From Trichopria drosophilae (Eukaryota > Arthropoda > Insecta > Hymenoptera > Diapriidae): DNA of 64,000 nt. A program made the translations under genes and the position numbers. The notes below the pieces were generated by a model. The model had not been told where the DNA came from. It worked only from the letters and a program-made list of their open reading frames with translations, and ran no database searches. The stretch covers positions 987,501-1,051,500 of the forward strand of contig CM059584.1 in NCBI GenBank assembly GCA_030407085.1. Reading direction: 5' to 3'. Shown here piece after piece: positions 55,401 to 61,400 of this stretch. The stretch's first letter is position 1. Every line of letters starts with the position of its first letter.

Positions 55401-58400
55401 ATTCCATAATTCAAATTTCACTTCTTTAAGAGTGTAAGAAATGTTAATTTTAAAAAAAAGATCGTCGAACTAAAATCGAGCATTCTTGTATGCGACTCTA
55501 TTTTGTCATTTAGAATTTCATACGACCAATATAATTATTTCCACTTTTTATAGATTAGAAATTCGACCTTTGCAGACATGCAGTCAATTAACAGTTTAGC
55601 ACAACCATTTATTACATCAGGAATTTTTGTACTCTTTTTTACTCTGTCAACTTGAATAAAATATTAAATTAAATGTTCGTTATGTTATAATGAATCTGTT
55701 TAATCAGATATAGAAATATTTTTATGCAATTTTTTTCATCCCTATATCTATAAAAAATTTGAATCGCTAATACTTTAACGCTATGTCGCTCGGAAAGTCA
55801 CATATACAGACGCCATGCTATTAACTATAATTATATGTGAACTATCAGGATATCAATAAATGCAAACAAGATAAGTATAGTGTAATTAATAAAAAGTATT
55901 CTGACAACTTCCATAATGTTGTAATGAAATTGACTTAATCAGGAAATATGATATCAGTATTATACGAATACTACGTCACTATCAATTTTTGTATTGGTCA
56001 TATAGTCAGGATAATAAAATTTTAGCGCTATATAAAATTATAGGTATGTATCTCACGAATGAGGTAAAAAGATTGTCAATATTTTAGATAACGATAAGAC
56101 TACTTAATTTGAAGGAGTACTAAATTTGTTTCGGCTTCAACAACTATGTAACAGCTGCTTTCACCAGATATCAACATGTTCAATATGTTGAATATTTATA
56201 TTATATATTGATTTTTTTTCGACAAATGACCGGCGACAGATATTAATAATGAAGGTTCAGTATACTTTTATGTGGTAGACATTTATATAACGATTTTGTT
56301 TAAGAATTGAATTATTTAAAATTCTCGACCGACTTTAGTCAGAGTTACATGTATTGTAAATAACCGCCTCCCTTGGGGATCGCTAGACCTTGAAGTTGGT
56401 GGGGAGCTAAATTCTCGGCTTTTCTGGGGCGCTTGGAGTTGGCTCGGAATACATGTTGGATCCCTATAGGCGGGCTCCCTCGGGTGTGGATGGGGGTTCG
56501 GCCCTATAAACGGGCAATCCAAAGTGAGTGGATGTGAAGCGGTCCCTCAAATGGTTGGACCGACAACCAAGTATTAATGGTATTGTTGGCCGTGTCGGTG
56601 ACTACTGTGCGGGGGATGGGGGACGGGGTCTTACAGCAGCACGTGTAAAAGGCTGGTTTCGATCCATGGAGACAGCTGATGTCGGGTGGTGTCACAGGCG
56701 ACGATCAGGGTAGCGAGACAGAGGGGGAAAACTAAAACGCACACACACACACACACATACACAACGCAAGGATTAAAAGGAAATGACGTAATGGTGCGCA
56801 ATACTACACTGGATTCCACCACATAAGAAATTCAGCCCAGCAACGGGCTAAAAGTAGGGTATCCCCTGCCTTAGGTGGCAGTTGGTGATCTGGCGGCTGT
56901 ATTTGACAGCGCGCTGAAAGGTCTGGAGCCTAAAAAAGCGGAGACGAGCGACCTGACCGGGAGCGAAACGGAAGTCAGTAGCTCGAACCAAACCAATGAC
57001 GAGCGGACATTAGGGGCTGCGATACAGAATAGTGACCAGCAGACCGCGGTTAGCGATGTGTGGTTGAAGCCATTCCACAAGAAGTGGAAGGAAGCTGTGG
57101 CGGAGTTTATGCACTACCATCAAGAGATACGCGCCGTCATTAAGCTCATGGCTATGGCAGTAGGGAGGCAGCCAAACATCAGTAAAGATGTTAAAGGAGA
57201 CGTCCCTCAACTGGAGGCAATTCTGGACGGCCTCGAGAATAAACGTAGAGAGGGTTCCCAGGCTTACATCAACCTTCTAGCCCTCCAGAAGCTGAGCCCG
57301 AAGCAAGAACTAGATCGCTGCCACAAGCTGAACGCCTTAATCCCTGCCAATCCCAGGGTGAGAAAGAGGGGATCCCCCGATCCTCCGGCTGCTGACCTGA
57401 ATGTTCCGAAGAGAATAAGAATGGGAGGCATCATGACGGCCGCCACCTTCTGATGGATGGATGGAAGTCGCCTCGAGAGGACCGGCGAAAAAGGCAACAC
57501 CACGACGACTGGCCGACCTGAACCCTACAAGGACGCACCAGACGAGACAAACAGGAAAGAAGAAAAAAAGAAGAAGACGACTAAGCCCGAAGCTATCGCC
57601 CTGAAGCTGAACGAAGGGAACACGTACGCGGACGTTCTCAGCATCGTCCGGCAACAGGTTGACTCGAGACGTAGCGGCGCGGATATTAGGGCGGTACGCC
57701 GCATAAGAACGGGCGAGGTCCTCATTGAGCTAAAAAATGCATCAGCAAATGGAAGGACCTCTCCCAACAGTTGCAAATCGTAACAAAGGAGGAGTGCAGT
57801 GTCCTGGAGCTGTTTCCACGGGCCAGCCTGGAGATAAGGGACGCTGACTCCCTCACAACACATAATGAGGTGGAAGTGGCCCTTCGATCACACTTGGGGG
57901 AGTACGCGGAGCATCTGCGTATTGGGCTGACAAGACCAAATACATCCGAGCAGCGACTCGTCTTCGTCAAGGTTGGTTCGGAGAGAGATGACGGCAGGGG
58001 CAGCCCAGGGCTCTTGGGACCTGAGGTCTGGAATGCCTTCTACGACGCAGCGGGCACTGAGAGCCAGTGGTTGCTGAGACACGACTTTTTTTCTTATTCT
58101 TAACAACGAAATGGACGCGATTTTAATTATTTATTAATTATTTTTTTTAATACTCGGAAGAACACGGCAGTTACTGGGACCCAATAACTGGCAAGAAACC
58201 GGCGCCACCGTGAAGTATTGTAACCAGTCCCGCGGTGGAACCATGAACGTCGGTAGATAAAGAAGGTTAAGATTTAGTAGGTATGCCTGTATCGGATAGG
58301 CGGGATAGTGGGATAGAGTGGGGGGGGGGGGATCTCGCATAACTCCCTTATGGTGCTTAACGCATTCCCCCCTTCCACGGATAAAACAAAATTGTAAATA

Positions 58401-61400
58401 ACCGCGATTTTGTTCAAATTTATGTATTTATAAGAATAACATGCATAGGAATAAACATTTTTTAGATTTATATCAGAATAAACATTTATTATAATCAAGA
58501 TTGTCATACTGCACGAAAGAAAAAGTTTGCTAATAAAATTTATGACGTATTACTAAACAACTATGAAAAAGTGCATACAAATGTATTATAACATTTTTTA
58601 GGATATACTTAATTAACAGGTATTTATTATTTTTTAAAATTCCCTAAGAAATTAATCCGAAACTAAAGAACATTTATACTAATATATAGATTTATACCAA
58701 GGTTTCTGTTAACGACTGGTGGAAGGGCTTGTAAATAAAAACACGCGGTTTGATCGGCCGACTAAAAAACGTATTAATTTATTGCGATCAACCGGTGACG
58801 ATCCGATCGCGGCCCGGACTTCCTAACCCGACGACGTTCCGGAACGTTCTCTCCCCACCCGATCGTCACTTTTTCACATCTTGGTTCGATTTTTCAAACT
58901 CTCGAACATTTAAATAGACTGCAACGTCGTTTTATATATCGATATCATACTATTCGAATTACAAATAATTGTATGTATCGAAATCGTCACCATTTCGAAG
59001 GGCCTTTTACATAATTTACCTAACAGGCCTGCTTCATTTTGAGAGGTACCCCCATTCGGGTGTGCAATGGCGTAGGGAAAACCACCTTTGTGGGAAAAAC
59101 CTACGCCGGGTACCGCAGTCGATAAAACATCGATTCTGTCCGTAACAGTTTCTTATACCAGGGTTTCAGACATATATATTTCTGTTTGTCCTTAAAATAA
59201 TAAATCCAATCAAAATGAAAATAATATTCAAACAAAATTTGGCTTCGTGGCTCAGGCGGTTAACGCACTGGACTACGGAGTCGTAGGTCGTGAGTTCGAT
59301 CCCCGTCCGGTGAACAATTTTTCGATTTCGTTTCCAAGCAGCAGCTCGCTGTTGGTAAGACGAGCCACGTTGTTTGTTTACGTTTCGAAAATATTGTTTA
59401 TCTGGCGGACATCGACTCATGACCGCTGCTGTACTTGGTGTAGGTTTCTGCAGTCCTACATTTCATACACAAATGTGAAGTATGGCGCCATCTTCGTAAG
59501 TCGATCTGCAGCTCTCGCAAAATTTTCACGTATAAGAACAATATGGTATCGGTTACCTTCTTTTATGATACATATACGAACGGGATCCTATATGGCATCA
59601 GCCATAATCAAAATATGTTAAATACAAGATTATACAGACGACAATCTCAGATGAGAAAATCCAGTGCTGGTCAGCTAGTGCGTCATTTAGGTTATGTTCG
59701 GCTTCGTATACATAATTTTGATACTAGATTTCCGTAATTACGAGCGAAGAATTTTTTATAGTGCATTGTGAATATATTACGTTTTGAATAATAAAAGAAA
59801 GTTTTTTTAAAATATGTTCTAAGTGCTCTTTATACTAAACAAATGAAGTACGATAATAAATATATACAGAATATTTTTTTGTCAATGTGTAATTATAGTG
59901 ATGTAAAGAAATATTACCTTCAAAACAAGAAATCGAAGTGTCCAGACCCCATTCTGCCAACTTGCTTTTAACGAAGTTGTCCACTTTTAAAATATATATA
60001 ACTGATTTCGTAAGTCGAAGAGCTTTGTAAACTTTCGGGTATTATATACAACTCACAAAAATCAGTTTTCGCATATGCGAATATTGCCCGTTTACCATCT
60101 GTGATATTATGCACGGAAAAAAGAAGTTATGGTAAGTAGTTCTTACTACTTGCTACTTAAGTAGTGAGATGTGATACACCCAATTTATGCGCCTTGGTAC
60201 TACTACTTAACCGGCTGGCCTTAGACCAACTACGAAAAGTTACTTGTTGCCGAATCGTACTAAATGGTAGCCATAACTATTTCCTTTTATCTGTGTGGAG
60301 TAACATACGAATGCTAACATCTTTTTATTGCGTACCATCTTAGATTATAAAAAGGAGATGGTAGATGATACCTAGTAACATATTTATTTTTACCATCATC
60401 TTCTTACCATAAGTATATTACCATGTATTTCTCTCCATGAGTTAATACTTGCAAAAGATTGATTTTATAAAAATATAAAGTAGCAAAAAGGAAAGCGTGA
60501 ATAAATACATCGTTTAATTCTGTTTGATTTATTATTGTTCTCTGCATTCACAAAAACTTGTTTCTCTTATATATGCGAAAAATGTTCCCGATATTAGAGG
60601 AGTAAAATTTTGAAATGAAAAGAAATTTTTCTAAATAGACTATTTCCAAATAACTGCATACGGAATCATTTTCTTTGGATATTGTGAGAATATACTTGTA
60701 AGGGGTTTTAAGAGTCGCTCAATATGGTCTTTATAATAAAAATACAAAATTGAAGATAGCGGATCTAATAAGCCGAAGCAAAAATCATTGTTTCTTATCG
60801 ACTAGTTACTCGTACGGGGGTTTTTGAGGTCGCTGAACACGATCCTGATGATAGAATTGCAAATTTACATTTACATTTACAATACCGTTACATTTTTAAA
60901 AGTATTGCCTCTTTGTCGATCATCAGTAAACGTTGTCCGTTAACTGATCTATTATTCTGCTCTACGAAATAGGACAAAGAATCGTAAATAAAGAAATTCA
61001 CAATTAGACAGCAAACAATTATATGACCACCGATTTTGAAAACGATGATTTGGAAAAGGAATTTTGTTAAGCAGGATCGGGTGGGGGATCTAAAAACCGA
61101 GAAATCAAAAAGCTTAAATGTCAAAAATCCGATAATAGAAAAGCCGACAGCTAAAAATCCGACACTTCAAAAAAAGCCGATCCGCTTGTCGATGTGTCTA
61201 CTTTTTTAAGTATCGGCTTTTCGACTATCGGATTTATGTCTGTCGGTTTGTTGATCTATCGACTTTTTGACTTGTCGGCTTTTCGACCCGCGGGGAACCC
61301 TCTCTGATAAGATAGACGGCGATCAGAAACCGGTGTCATAGTAAAAATTGCATTCCAAAAAAATTTATACCTAAAAATTAGGTTTTTTTTCCCCAGTATT

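Noticed and set aside
59242..59316. Functional tRNA gene
   Set aside because: A and B boxes are good but the acceptor ends do not pair; it fits a SINE head better.
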